Assembly (NCBI RefSeq): GCF_963169125.1
Contig: NC_084798.1
Coordinates: 195,915,481 to 195,979,480, forward strand
Reading direction: 5' to 3'
From: Humulus lupulus
Taxonomy: Eukaryota; Streptophyta; Magnoliopsida; Rosales; Cannabaceae
Length of the DNA: 64,000 bases
Below, piece by piece: positions 21,671 through 34,200 of the stretch. The translations under genes and the position numbers were made by a program. Under the pieces are notes generated by a model. The model made no database searches. It was not told where the DNA came from and worked only from the letters and a program-made list of their open reading frames with translations. Position 1 is the first letter of the stretch; the number at the start of each line of letters is the position of its first letter.

Positions 21671-22275
21671 TGTTGACCCTTGATTTGGTCAACTGACATG
21701 GAGTCAAAAAGCTTGATGTGGATGGATGTGTTGGAATGAATATAATGACAAAAACAGTAAAGGACACAAGGAATTATAGTGGTTCGGCCCCAAGAACTGG
21801 TAATGACCTACGTCCACTTAAGCTATTATTGATATGAGATCTCAAAGGGGTGATCAAAGAACTAGGGTTCTTCGAGTTTCACAAGCCTGAGAGAGATGAA
21901 CAGTACAATCGTAATACAATAGCTCTAATTCTCTCGTAAATATGTAATTTTAATTAAGCAAAAGCCAAAAGTCCCTCCCTTGAGCTATCTTTCTCTATTT
22001 ATAGGCTCAAGGAAGATTACATGAATTTGTTACAGATATTCTCTCCTAATTAATCGGATAATCAGGAATCATTGGAGATAATCTCGGAATTGATTATGCT
22101 CTCTATAAAATTATCTTGAAATATTCTTAATATACAACCATGATGGTCGTGACAAAACTCAACTGTCGTGCCTGCAATGTCTTACTGGTCGATACCCTAA
22201 CAGAACTCTGCCAAGTGTCAGCCACGTGTTCAAAAATTGCTTGCCACATCATCCGTGCCTGTTTTTTGGATAACA
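21671..22275 (-). repeat. 5' LTR of element T2
   Basis: Nearly identical to 10911-11516, with TG...CA ends. A TATA box (minus strand CTATAAATAG, 22004-21995) sits in the correct orientation for gag-pol. It is bordered on its right not by host DNA but by a repeat of the purine tract and adjacent 3' internal sequence. Confidence 0.93.
21995..22004 (-). promoter_or_regulatory. TATA box of the T2 5' LTR
   Basis: CTATAAATAG on the minus strand within GAGCCTATAAATAGAGAAAG. The same box is at 11244-11235 in the other LTR. Confidence 0.7.
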
Positions 22276-22420
22276 TTTGCCCCCCAAGTTTATTTATTAT
22301 GACCAACAATAAATAAACTTTAAGGAAACGACCTTTCGATTACCCCACCAGATCTGTTAGAGGAATTCGTGCATCCTTGGGAAAAGTAACCTACCCTTGT
22401 GTAATCACGGCTTTTCGGTT
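22276..22420 (-). repeat. Partial second copy of the T2 3' internal end (purine tract included)
   Basis: This repeats 11517-11661 almost base for base, from the polypurine tract to CGGCTTTTCGGTT. It means that, read on the minus strand, another copy of the element's 3' end lies upstream of the 5' LTR, as in a tandem LTR-internal-LTR array cut short. Confidence 0.88.
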
Positions 22421-23140
22421 GGTTCTACAGAGACTGAGGGAACACAATTGGTTGTGAAGTTTAAGAAGTGGGAGTTCTGGTTACCGCAAGTGACTTTTCT
22501 TGGTCACATTGTCAGTAGAGATGGGATCAAGATGGACCCAGCTAAGATTGAGGTAGTCAAATATTAGCCAAGGCAAAGGAGCACCTTTTAGATTAGGAGT
22601 TTCCTTGGATTGGCAGGTTATTACAAACATTTTGTGGAAGGGTTCTCAAGGATTGCTACCCCATTGACGTAACTGACACGCAAGATCCAGAAGTTTGTGT
22701 GGTCAGATAGGTGTGAGAACAACTTCCAGGAGTTGAAGCGACTCTTGATTTCAGCTCCAGTACTGAGTCTTCCAACAGATCAGGAGAAGTTTTTGGTGTA
22801 CTGTGATGCCTCGAGACAGGGTTTGGGTTGTGTCCTTATGCAGGCAAGGAAGGTGATTGCTTATGCATCACTTCAGTTAAAGGAATATGAACAAAGATAT
22901 CCCACTCATGATCTGGAGTTAGCAGCAATGGTCTTTGCATTAAAGCTATGGAGGCATAAACTTTATGGGGAGAAGTATGAGATATACACTGACCACAAAA
23001 GCCTAAAGTATTTCTTCACGCAGAAGGATTTGAACATGAGACAGAGGCATTGGCTGGAGTTGGTGAAGGACTATGACTGTGAAATCCTGTAGCACTCGGG
23101 AAAGGCCAATGTGGTGGCAGATGCCTTAAGCCGGAAAGGT
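22421..23140 (+). pseudogene. RT thumb/connection and RNase H domain, element A
   Basis: Continues element A after T2. The RT tail ([31 protein letters not shown]) has several stops before 22697. The RNase H part (22697-23092) is open, with all four acidic motifs kept: YCDAS, LELAAM, YTDHKSL and VADALS. It ends with a stop (TAG) at 23090 before the last motif. Confidence 0.9.
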
Positions 23141-24093
23141 CTTGGAAAATTATACAGTGCGAGACAGATATCCAAGGAATTGGCAGAAGATATGATCAGA
23201 GGTGGAATAGAGTTAGTGGTGGGCCAGTTAGCCAACATCACACTACAATGTACTCTTTTGGAAAGGAAAAAGGTAAGTAAGTTGAGTGATCCACAACTGA
23301 TGAGGTTCAGAGGGGGCGTCCTAGCTGGAGTGGCTAGGGACTATACAATGTCATACATGAGCTTGCTGAGATACAAGGGTCAGATCTGTGTTTCGATGGA
23401 TACTGTTATCAAACGGGAGATTCTGGATGAATCGCATACTACCCCTTACTCTTTGCATCCAGGCACCAAGAAGATGTATCAGGATTTGAGGATGTTATAT
23501 TGGTGGCCTGGGATGAAGAGGGATGTGACTGAGTATATGGCTAAGTGTTTGACATGTCAATAGGTCAAGGCTGAGCATCAGAGACCACCAGTGTTATTAC
23601 AGCCTCTGAATATCCCATAGTGGAAATGGGAGGATATCACAATGGATTTTGAGGTTGGGTTACCCAGGACCGTGGGTCAACATGATTCAGTGTGGGTTAC
23701 CATGGATTGATACACCAAATCAGCTCACTTCTTACCAGTGAGGACGACTTATACATTTGACCAGTAAACAGATCTCTATGTGAGGGAGATAGTGCGCCTT
23801 CATGGGGTTCCGAGGTCGATTGTGTCAAATTGGGACCCCACATTTACTTCCAAGTTTTGGGGAAGTTTGCAGAAGGCTATGGGTACACATCTAAAGTTTA
23901 GTGTTGCCTATCATCCTCAAACAGATGGACAATTTGAGTGGACAATTCAGATATTAGAGGACATGTTGCTAGCATGTGTGCTGGACTTTGATGTGTCCTG
24001 GAGTAAGTATTTGCATTTGATAGATTTATACTACAATAACAGCTACTAGTCAACCATTGGGGTGGCCCCTCATGAGATGTTGTACGGTAGGAA
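23111..24093 (+). pseudogene. Integrase zinc-binding domain and core, element A (second Asp replaced by Asn)
   Basis: HHCC domain: HTTPYSLHPGTKK, YWWPGM and CLTCQ. The core follows with stops at Q (23563), E (23620), R and Q codons. The second catalytic Asp position reads VSNWDP: AAT at 23828-23830. The Glu region is GQFEWTIQ. The frame reaches LYGRKC, where the 1.86-kb solo LTR interrupts it. Confidence 0.9.
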
Positions 24094-24098
24094 GTGTA

Positions 24099-25961
24099 TG
24101 TTAGAAAAATCTATACATGATCTTTATTTATTTTCATGTAGATCTAATATTAAACAAATTAATATGAGATAACCTAGAACATGTTTCTAAAATTGAATTC
24201 AAAGAGAAACAATGATAAGAATACTTACAGTATACGCAGCGGAATGAATGAGTCCTTCCTTCAGTTTCTCTAACCCTTGTATCCTTTCTGTCGCAGAGTA
24301 TTACCAAGAAATTGAACCGATCTTCTATTATCTTCACAGTCTTCCAAAGTATCCTTAGAATCACCTAGACTAGAGTGGGCAATTCTCAACACATGAGATA
24401 GGTACAGAGAGAAGAAGAGAAAAGAATAATAAGAGGCTTAGAAAATGACTTGTGATTAGAGAGAATCTAAAACTATCAGAAAACCAGTGATTAAACTTAT
24501 GTTTTGACTTCTGAACTTATAAAACATATGTTTTTTACTTCTCTCTAAGCACTCTTTTTATAGACTCAATTAGGTCATTTATTTAATTAAAAAATCAATA
24601 AAATAATAGCCAATTAACAAGCCCTAGGTCGAAATTATCATGGACTTTAGGCCCGTGAAATTTCCCATTTGATTATAAGCCCATTGGACTTAAAATCAAT
24701 GCTTGTATTATTTTCTATTGATTTAATTAATTAAATAATTATTTAAATCCTTTATCAAATTAATTATTTATAATTTGAACCTTGATTTAAACTTATTTAT
24801 TAATTTAGATACAAATTTATCTTAATTAATAAATATGCCCTAATTTCTCTTTTCTTCTCTAAATTACATAACTCTGTGAAATTATCCAAAATTGACCTGG
24901 TCAACTTTGATAATTCTAATTGATAATTAAATCAATTAATTGAGACTATCAAGATGATTTTATCCAAGGTATAGTGGGGACCATGGGCCTATGAAATCAA
25001 GCTCCAATAAGTTATCATAAATCTAACAAATAAATTTACTAACTTATTAATTCCTCGTGACTCCACTAAAGACTCAGAATTGCACTATTGAATTCATAGA
25101 ATGCTCTATAAAAAATATAGATATGCTATTAATTATCCATTGTTACAACCATAATTATCACTCAATCCTCTATAGCGGTCTACAATAAGATGGGACTAAA
25201 ATACCATTTTCCCCCTCATTGTATTTTATCCTTAAAACACTTAGTTCCTTGTAAATGATATTTCAGTAAACTAATTTAATTACTTAATCTATCATTTAAC
25301 ACCTTGAACCAACCTAAAAGGAAACCATCGTTTCACTTCTTCATCAGAAGCTATAGATGTTCTATGATTAACACTCCCACTCAATTATACTACCGAGGTC
25401 CCAATATGTAAGTATGGGCTATTCCGTTGGGTAAGCTGGTAACGAACAAGTCAAAGAACTCAAATAATACAATCAGTTAGAATACTAACCACTCAGAATT
25501 GAGATTGAATTGATCTATGGTCAACTATATGATATGACTATAATATATAATAACAGTATGTTTACTTATCTTATCAACTGTCAATATCGGTCCTATCCGA
25601 TGTAACAAATACATCCGATCTTATCTACTTTGCTAATGTTCTGGAAAGAACATAACACCACAATGTGTAAGTAGATGATATCATAGATTGGCAAGTCAGT
25701 GTAAATCCTGTGCACTGACAAATCTTAGGGCTAACTTATTTTGAACATATAATCATATTTATATTATGTGATTACGTCACTATAAATACGATTAGCTATA
25801 TGCTCGAGATTTAATAGAAGTTTATATCAAACAAATAATAATGAAAATAAAACATGTGAGCAAAGTGATTGACCAAGTCAAAAAATGATTTCTATTCTTT
25901 TATTGATAATAGATGAGATTACAAAGAAATTGGGTTTTAATTAGGGCATAATACCCCAACA
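24099..25961 (-). mobile_element. Solo LTR, 1863 bp, with target duplication GTGTA
   Basis: Plus-strand limits are TGTTAGAAAA and CCCCAACA, flanked by GTGTA at 24094-24098 and 25962-25966. On the minus strand it starts TGTTGGGGTATTATGCCC and has a TATA box (GTCTATAAAAAGAG, about 24566-24553), so it lies in minus orientation. No internal coding region is present. Probably from a Ty1/copia element by its general look, but this is not proven. It splits the integrase of element A without removing any of it. Confidence 0.9.
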
Positions 25962-26550
25962 GTGTAGATCACCCATTCACTGAGATGAGATGGGGGAAAG
26001 GAAATACTTGGGTCTTGAGGCAGTTCAGAGGACCAATGAGGCTCTTGAGAAGATTAGAGCTCGGATGCTCGCGTCTCAAAGTAGACATAAAAGTTATGCG
26101 AATCTGAAGCGCAGGAACATGGAGTTCCAAGTTAGAGACTATGTCTTCCTTAGAGTTTCACCATGGAAAGGGGTGAAGAGATTTGGAAAGAAAGGCAAGT
26201 TGAGACCTAGGTTTGTAGGACCGTTTGAGATCCTGTAGAGGATTGGTCAGGTGGCCTATAAATTGTCCTTACCTCCGGCATTGTCGGAATTACACAATTT
26301 ATTTCATATCTCGATGCTTTGGAAGTACGTGTCAGATGTGACTCATGTATTGAGTTACGAAAATCTGGAGCTGCAGGTAGATCTTTCCTATGAAGAACAG
26401 CTAGTCCAAATACTAGACGGGAAGGACAAGGTCCTAAGGAAGAAAACTATACCTTTGGTTAAGTTATTATGGAGGAACATCAGGGTCAAGGAGGCGACTT
26501 GGGAATTAGAGTCCAACATGTGTGATCAGTATCCCGAGATGTTCAGTTAA
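25962..26550 (+). pseudogene. Integrase C-terminus and chromodomain, element A
   Basis: Open pieces 25990-26238 (SRHKSYANLKRR, VFLRVSPWKGVKRFGKKGKL, GPFEIL) and 26251-26550 (HNLFHISML, VLSYENLEL, then chromodomain VKLLWRN and EATWELESNM). A single TAG replaces Asp/Glu near 26237. The chromodomain confirms a chromovirus. Confidence 0.9.
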
Positions 26551-26569
26551 AATTTTGAGGACGAAATCC

Positions 26570-26584
26570 TGTAAGGAGGGGATA
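26570..26584 (+). other. Polypurine tract of element A
   Basis: GTAAGGAGGGGATAA two bases before the LTR start TGTAACGTCCC. It is in the expected place for plus-strand priming. Confidence 0.8.
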
Positions 26585-27681
26585 ATTGTAACGTCCCAAT
26601 TTCCCTAATAAGGCTTGGTGCCTTGATTAGGGGGCCAGGAAGACAATAATTGATTTAATTGAATTATTATGTGATTATATGCATGAATATATGAATTATG
26701 TGGGCTATATTATAATATGATTATATAGACATGTTTTGGTGTATTAAGCATGCATGTGGGTCCCTTTCTTATTAGAAGGGCATTTTTTGTAATTTTCGCC
26801 CGTTGAGAGCATACGTGAGTATATATATATGTGCATATTGATTGAAACCACATTATTATGTGGATATATTTGGGTTATTCAGTACGAGACGATCCTACGA
26901 AGAAAGTTAGTGGTTTAGTCACAATGGGGAGAAATACTCGGCTCGGGGCGAGCCAAGGGGTATTTTGGGTGATTTGGAGAGTCACCGGGACTCATTGTAG
27001 TGTGAGTCATATTTTAGGAGAAATAGCAATATTTCGGGTTTAGCGGAATTATTTGGGGAGATTTGGGTATAGAGCGGGATTTGAAAGTGAAAATGACATT
27101 TTTGCCCTTATGGGGTGTTGAGGGAGAAGCGAGTTGAGTGGGGGCATTTTGGTCATTTGGGATCATTCGAATATAAGGTTAAGGCTGATTTCATTAACTA
27201 AGAAAACACAAAATTTCTCTCTCGTTCTCTCTCACCTAGTGCGTTAGCGTTTTCGAAGGAAACTCAATTTTTAGAGCTCAGATTCAAGCGAGATTAGAAT
27301 CATAGCGATTCTAGGGAAGATTAGAAGCTTTATAGCTTGAGGATTTAGCTGGAAAACAGATTTATCAGAGGTAATTTGAGCTTTTAAGTTTCTAAGTTTT
27401 GTCTTTTTAATTTTCTTAAGCTTTGATTGAATTTTATGATTTTGGTGAGTGTTTGATTCGATTTTGAGTTAGGTTTTGCTGCCTGTGATGTACTGGTGAT
27501 GTTTTGGGACTCAAAAATGGGTTTGGTACCATTTTGGGGTGAGTTTTGGAGGAATTGGCTCGGAGAAATTTTTTGAAAAACTGAGTTCGCAGGGTTGCAC
27601 CTCACGAACCTAAAGCCAGGGTGATTCCCCGAACCGCCATCACGCCACGGTGCCTAATGGGCTACGCCGCAGTCTGTGTCC

Positions 27682-28552
27682 AGAGAAAAAGAGGCCTTAC
27701 CTAAATGCTCCCGACGACATGTGGAAGATGGTCAGGCCAATACCAACAAATGTTACAAGTGCGGTCAGGCAGACCATCTGAGGAAAAATTGCCCACAGTG
27801 GAAAGTGGGACAGAATAGTAACAGTAACCTAGTGCAAGCAAGGGTTTTTGCATTAACCCAAAAGGAAGCAGCCAACAGTAACACCGTGGTCACAGGTCAA
27901 ATCCCTATTTTTGGTATGATGTGTAGAGTCCTTATTGATTCTAGAGCAACTCACTCTTCTGTTGTTATGAATATGTTGATAAATTGGGTATGCCTTGTAA
28001 ACTGTCTGAGCATAGTTTTAGTACAAGGTTACTATGAGGAGAGATGATGTTGTCAACTAGGTGGTTACTGTCAGCACCTATAGCAATAGAGGCAGGGAGT
28101 GCCTGACAGATCTTATAGAATTAGACATACCATACTATGATGCCATACTTGGCATGGATTGGTTATCCAAACATGGAGCGATGATTGACTGTCAGAAAAA
28201 GACCATGGAGTTCAAACCAGAAGAAGGAGAACTCTTTTCTTTTAATGGAGAAGTGGCAGGTTTCCGTACACCCATAATACCGGCACTGGAAGCTCGGAAT
28301 ATGATGCAACATGGGTGTTCGGCATATATGGCTAGTGTGGTGGATAAATTCAAGGAGATAGAGTTGAAACCAGAGAATGTTCATATCGTTAGTGAGTTCC
28401 CGGAAGTGTTTCCCAAGGAATTACAAGGTTTACCCCCGGACAGAGAAATTGAATTCGTGATTGAACTTGCACCAGAAACATCACCAATATCTAAAGCACC
28501 CTATCAAATGGCACTTGCAGAGTTGAAGGAATTCAAGACCCAGCTATAGGAA
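27682..28552 (+). pseudogene. Gag zinc knuckle and protease, element C
   Basis: CCHC knuckle CYKCGQADHLRKNC (C-x2-C-x4-H-x4-C) for RNA binding, then protease: active site reads VLIDSRATHS, where the usual Gly after Ser is Arg, and ILGMDWL is intact. A frame change near 28045 divides the two ORFs. The linker to RT (FPEVFPKELQGLPPD, SKAPYQMA) ends at a TAG at 28547 in place of Gln. Confidence 0.9.
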
Positions 28553-28555
28553 TTA

Positions 28556-29434
28556 TTGGATAAGGGGTTCATAAGACCTAGTCATTCGCCATGGAGGGCA
28601 CAAGTCCTATTTGTGAAAAAGAAGGATGGAAGCATGAGAATGTGCATCGATTATCAAGAACTCAATAAGGTCACCATTAAGAACAAATATCATTTTCCTA
28701 GGATAGATGACCTTTTTGATCAACTACAAGGAGCAGCAGTATTCTCAAAGATTGATCTGCGATCCGGGTACCATCAGTTGAAAGTAAATGAGGGAGACAT
28801 TCCAAAAGTGGCTTTCAGAACTCGCTACAGGCACTATGAGTTCCTATTGATGTCTTTTGGACTTGCTAATGCCCCGGTAGCATTCATGGACATGATGAAC
28901 AAGGTATTTAAGGACTACTTGGATGATTTTGTAGTAGTGTTTATAGACGATATCCTTATCTACTCAAACACCAAGGAGGAGCATGAGGAGCACTTGAGGT
29001 TGACCCTAAATGGACTACGAGAGCATCAATTATACGCTAAGTCCTCTAAGTGTGAGTTTTGTTTGGAACAAGTGCCTTTCCTAGAGCATATAGTGTCCAA
29101 GAATGGAATAGTAGTGGATCCGGCAAAGATCGAGGCCATTAGAGACTGGCCCCAGCCAAAGAATGCCTCAGAGGTTCGAAGCTTCTTAGGGTTAGAGGGT
29201 TATTACCGAAAGTTTGTCGAGGGTTTTTCAAAGGTTGCCACATCCTTGACTAACTTGACCTACAAACATCAGAAGTTCACATGGACCGAGAAATGTGAAG
29301 AAAGCTTTCAGACTATGAAGGATAAGTTGATCTCTGCACTTATCCTTTGTGTTCCCAAAGAGGGCGGGTCAAAGAACGACTTAGGGTGTGTGTTGATGCA
29401 GGATGGGAAGGCGGTAGCTTATGCTTCTAGATAA
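28556..29434 (+). pseudogene. Reverse transcriptase and start of RNase H, element C
   Basis: A 292-residue open segment with all RT motifs: [46 protein letters not shown], then the thumb and [17 protein letters not shown]. In the RNase H start a short stretch holding the first catalytic Asp is deleted ([16 protein letters not shown]). It ends at a TAG at 29432 in place of Gln. Confidence 0.92.
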
Positions 29435-29836
29435 CTCAAGGACTATGAGCAACAGTATCCCACCCATGATCTTAAGCTAGCAGCAGTGGTGTTCACACTA
29501 AAGATATGGAGATATCACCTTTATGGGGATAAGTGTGAAATTTACACTGATCACAAAAGTCTAAAATACTTCATCACTCAGAAAGAACTGAATATGAGAC
29601 AGCAGAGGTGGTTAGAACTAGTGAAAGACTATGATTGCAAAATTCTATACCACCCAAGCAAGGGCAATGTGGTGGCAAGTGCATTGAGTAGGCAAGGACA
29701 TGGAAGTGTCTTAGCTCTGAGCACAATAGAGTTGCCTTTGCAGAAAGAGATTATAAATGCCGATATTGAGTTCGGTACAGGAGGCCTAGCAAACCTCACG
29801 TTACAATCCTCCATACTGGAACATATTAGAGAATGA
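29435..29836 (+). pseudogene. RNase H remainder, element C
   Basis: Continues with [11 protein letters not shown] and NVVASALS; the last motif reads ASALS in place of ADALS, a second catalytic Asp loss. It is followed by the linker to integrase and a TGA at 29834. Confidence 0.88.
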
Positions 29837-31268
29837 CCTAAAGTGGATGAAGCCCTAATAAAGCAGGAGGTGTTGAAAAAAAAAAAGGTGATAGCGGCAA
29901 CTTCACCATGTCTACTGGTGGATTGCTGCGATATAATGATATGATATGTTTGCCTAACAATGATGAGATTAAGGAGGGTATTATGAAGGAGCCGCATACA
30001 ACACCTATTCCTTACATCCAGGGTCGACAAAGATGTACCAAGACCTTAAGCAAGAGTATTGGTGACCTGGAATGATGAAGGACATTGCTAATTTTGTTGC
30101 CATATGTTTGACATGTCAGCAAGTCAAAGTAGAACACCAAAGGCCAGCAGGGCTACTTCAACCGCTTTACGTTACAGAATGGAAATGGGAAGATATAGCA
30201 ATGGATTTTGTGGTAGGGCTACCTAGGACTACAAAACAACATGATTTTGCATGGGTAATAGTGGATAGGCTTACTAAGTCCACCCATTTTCTACCAGTCA
30301 AGACCACCTACTCGGCGGACCAGTATGCAGATTTCTATGTGAGTGAGATAGTGAGGCTTTATGGGGTCCCAAAGTCAATAATTTCTAATCGAGGGTCAGT
30401 GTTCACATTGAACATTTGGAAGGGATTTTAGAAAGCCATGGGTACGAGGTTGAAGTTCAGTACCGCTTTCCATCCTCAGACCGATGGGCAGTTTGAGAGG
30501 ACTATACAAATTCTAGAGGACATCTTGAGATGTTGTGCATTGGACTTTTCAGAATCTTGGAGTCTTTATCTACCTCTGATGGAGTTTTCCTATAACAATT
30601 GCTATAAATACACTATTGGGATGTCTCCCTATGAGATGCTTTATGGGTGCAAGTGTAGATCTCCTTTGCACTAGGATGAGGCTGGGGAGAAGAAAATATT
30701 AGGCCCCGAGGCAGTTAGGGAAGCCAGCGAGGCAATCGAGACAATTGGCTAAAGGATGCTTACCGCTCAAAGTAGGCAAAAGAGTTACGCGGACCTTAAG
30801 AGAAGGGACATCGAGTTTTCAGTGGGCTGGTTTGTGTTCTTGAGAGTCTCGCCAATGAAAGGTGTTATATGTTTTGGGAAGGAAGGGAAGTTGAGCCCGA
30901 GATATATAGGTCCATTTGAGATTTTGGACAGAGTAGGGCAAGTTGCGTATCGTTTAGCACTGCCCCCAGCACTAGCCGAAATGCATAACGTCTTTCACAT
31001 CTCGATGTTGCGTAAGTATGTGTCAGATCCCTCTCATGTTCTGAGTTATGAGTCGTTACAGCTGAAGCAGGACCTAAGTTACGATGAATAGCTTGAGCGT
31101 GTTATCGAAAAGGGAATCAAGGAACAAAGATCCAAAAGGATTACATTAGTTAAGGTCCTGTGGAAGAATAGCACGAAACGAGAAGCAACATGGGAGTTGG
31201 AGGAAGACAAGAGAGAAAGATACCCTGAGTTATTTGGTAAGAAAGAATTTCGGGATGAAATTCCTTTT
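29837..31268 (+). pseudogene. Integrase and chromodomain, element C (second Asp replaced by Asn)
   Basis: The zinc domain is damaged (A-run and frameshift near 29880; C-x2-C kept as CLTCQQ). Core: first Asp in WVIVDRLTK; second reads IISNRGSVF with AAT at 30387-30389; Glu in GQFERTIQ. C-terminal domain 30756-31091 (MKGVICFGKEGKLSPRYIGPFEIL, HNVFHISML), then the chromodomain (VLWKNS, EATWELEEDK). Stops at 30429 (Q), 30672 and 31088. Confidence 0.9.
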
Positions 31269-34200
31269 AAGGATGGTATATTGTAGCGCACCAAAATTTA
31301 TTTATTTATTTATTAATTTTATGCTTTGTTTTTTTAATTGTTAAGTGTTATAAATTATTTTTAATTGTTTGAATTGTTTGGTAGGAATTGTGTGAATTTG
31401 ATTGTTAGTTGTTTTATTTATTTATTAATTTAATTAAATAAGAAAATGAGTTTTGGTTGAATACACCAATGTGCATGGTAGGTAGTGATGCACCTTAGCA
31501 ATTGGGTGTGTGCATGTGCATTGTTGCATGGTGAGCATGCAATATATTTTCTACACATTATTTCCATTTATTTGATTTATTTTCTTTAATTAAACAAATT
31601 AGAAAGAAAAAAAGAGGAAAGAGAGGAGTGGACATGTAAGGCTTAGTGGGAAAGGAAGTATTTCTTTTCCTATTTGGTTTGGTCTTAAATCAATTGGAGT
31701 GGATGACTATAGCTAAAATAGGAATAAGAGTTGTCATCTTTTATGCACTATTTATTTCCTCTAATTAAGAAAAAATAATAATAAAGTGAATGAAAATAAA
31801 GACAAAGAGAAACTTACCCTTTTTCCATTAGGACTAGTTATTGCCTTAGGTTAGATAAAAGGGAAAGAAAGAGAAGAAAAGTCCATTCTATGCTTGGGTG
31901 CCATCGGCTAGGAGGAGAGAGAGTGTGTGAGAGCTAAAGAGAGAAAGAAAGAAAGAAATAAAGAAAGAAAGAAGAGGAAGAAGAAGAAGAAGAAGGTTTT
32001 GAAAAAGGCATAGGTTGGTGTTCTTAATTCTTAATTGATTTAAATCCTCTAATTCATATCCTCATCTTTTTTATTTCTAAGATTTCATGTTAATATTTTG
32101 TTCATTCTTTATGTGGGTTTTGAATCCCTAGGCTTGAACAAGTGGTGGCCATAGTTTGGGTTCTTGTCATTATTGTGTTCTTGATTCTACAATCAAGAAA
32201 GGTAAAGGATCCATTTTTTTTCTTGTGTTTGATTTGGTGTTAATGATGGTATGTGGTTTTGAGTATGGATTGATAATGACAAGGAAAGTATGTTGATCTC
32301 TTGTTATAGGTATTTTTTGATCTTAGAATCATGAGCATGGTGATAATTGATGCTATGATACCTAGGGTTTTTCCCTATAACATGATGCTATGGCTTGTTT
32401 GATTTTAAGGTTCTATGTAAAAGCACGCAAGGGTTTTGGTTTTGATCCACTAAATATGATGATTGTGGTATTTTATGTTTATGACCATGAAATTTTTGGC
32501 CAAGGCATATGTAGGGATTGCATGTTGGGTTTTGTATATGTATCTCTTGATGTTCTATGAACTTGGTCATGTTATTTTGTAAATAGGAATATTCTAGGGT
32601 TTGTGATGTTTTCTTTATGTTCTCATAAAATGCAAAAAGAAAACATGGGATGATGATGAGGGTTTCGGCCTATAGGGTGTTGATGTATGTTGTGTTGTTT
32701 TTATTTTTGTGTCACCTATACTCATTAGAAACATGCTAGGTTAATTGGTTAAATAGAGAATTGCCTTGAGTCTTTTATAAATGATAATTTAGTGATACAT
32801 GAAGGTTATGGTTTGAGTTTTTTTTTTAAAAGAATGAATTAAAGATGAATTTCATGTTAATTATGCTTATTGATTTTTGTATATAATTAGTGAAACAATG
32901 TTTTAAAATGCACATGTGATGCCTCTAGTGATATTTGATTTTAAGTAAATAAAGGGGTATTTTATTTCACATTTAAATAGTGTTTTCATCAAATTAACAC
33001 ATGCTGGATTTTATGAAGAAAATGTGATTTTGATTGAATTATTAGCTGCCGTAATTTTTTATTTAAAAATAAGAAATTTCTTTTAAATGAGATAAATAAT
33101 GTTAGTGCATCAATAAATTATGCCCTAAGTTATGTATATGTAAAAGTTATATTTTTAAAATGTAACCATGAATTTTCACATTATTATTTAAGTGCAGTTT
33201 TTTTTTTATGTAAATGAGAAAATTATTTTGGTTGAATTCACTTATGATTTTTAAACAAAATAAATAGTTGCTGAAAGTTTGTGTTATTAAGTTAAAATAA
33301 TTTTTTTGTTTACGATTTAAGAGGCTTTCATTTAAATAATCCAAGTCTTAAATATTATAAATGAAAATACATTTTTCCACATTATAAATTATAATTTCTC
33401 ACATTTAAGCATATAATTTTTGTTAAATTTAGAAAGGCAATATTTTTCTAAAGGAAACAAGAAATTATTAAGTATTTCTAAATGACTATAAATTTTGTTA
33501 TTTCTTATGCAATTTAGAATAATAAATGGAATTATTATTTTAGGAGAAATTAAGAAAAGGCTAAATGAATTATTTGTATAAAGTAAAAATAATGTATTAA
33601 ATGGTAAGGTAATAATGTTGCTGAAATTATTTGAAAAAGTAAGAAATAAGCATGTAGGAATTACAACGCTCCCACGTATGCATGTCGCATGCAAATACAT
33701 TTTTTCGTTCAAATATATGCCTATTGTTCAAACATATAGTTTTTGCTTTGAAACTATGAAGGGTTAATAGGTAGAATTAACATTATTCTTTTATGATTTT
33801 ATGTGAAAATGTGTATATTTGGAATTATTGGGCAACTTGTACTATGTGTGCATGGCCCATGCACACTTGGGGTATATGTGTTGGGCATGAGCATTGACAT
33901 GTGATTCTAAGAGACAACATTTGATTATGATTATAGGCTCGTTGTGAAGTTTTTCTCATTTTTGCTTTGCTCGGACCTGAGGTAAGGAAGTAAGATAGAA
34001 TTTCTATGTTTATACTATGAAATTGTAAGATTGGTTTGTTATGAGGAAAATGATGTGCTATGTATAATAATGGACCATGTAATATGAGATATGGAATTGT
34101 TATCTTGAAATGTTATGACGAGTATTATGCAACATATGTTTCCTTTCTTTTGATATGAAATAGATTTCATGTGTTTGTATGTTGTATGAAAAAGAAAATG

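Larger units (their letters stand above)
10911..22275 (-). mobile_element. Element T2: Tat-lineage Ty3/gypsy element, minus strand, with antisense gene
   Basis: Two LTRs (10911-11516 and 21671-22275) of 606 and 605 bp flank, on the minus strand: primer site, gag, RNase H, second RNase H-like domain, integrase, an inner purine tract, an opposite-strand gene and the 3' purine tract. Two RNase H modules and the antisense gene mark the Tat lineage of plant gypsy elements. Protease and RT are missing through an internal deletion. The LTRs differ by roughly fifteen to twenty positions by eye, so it is fairly young. It lies in the RT gene of element A. A further 145 bp (22276-22420) is a second copy of this element's own 3' internal end. 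Confidence 0.9.

Noticed and set aside
24134..24364. 76-residue minus-strand ORF in the 1.86-kb LTR
   Set aside because: LTR interior; no homology to element proteins and no conserved motif.
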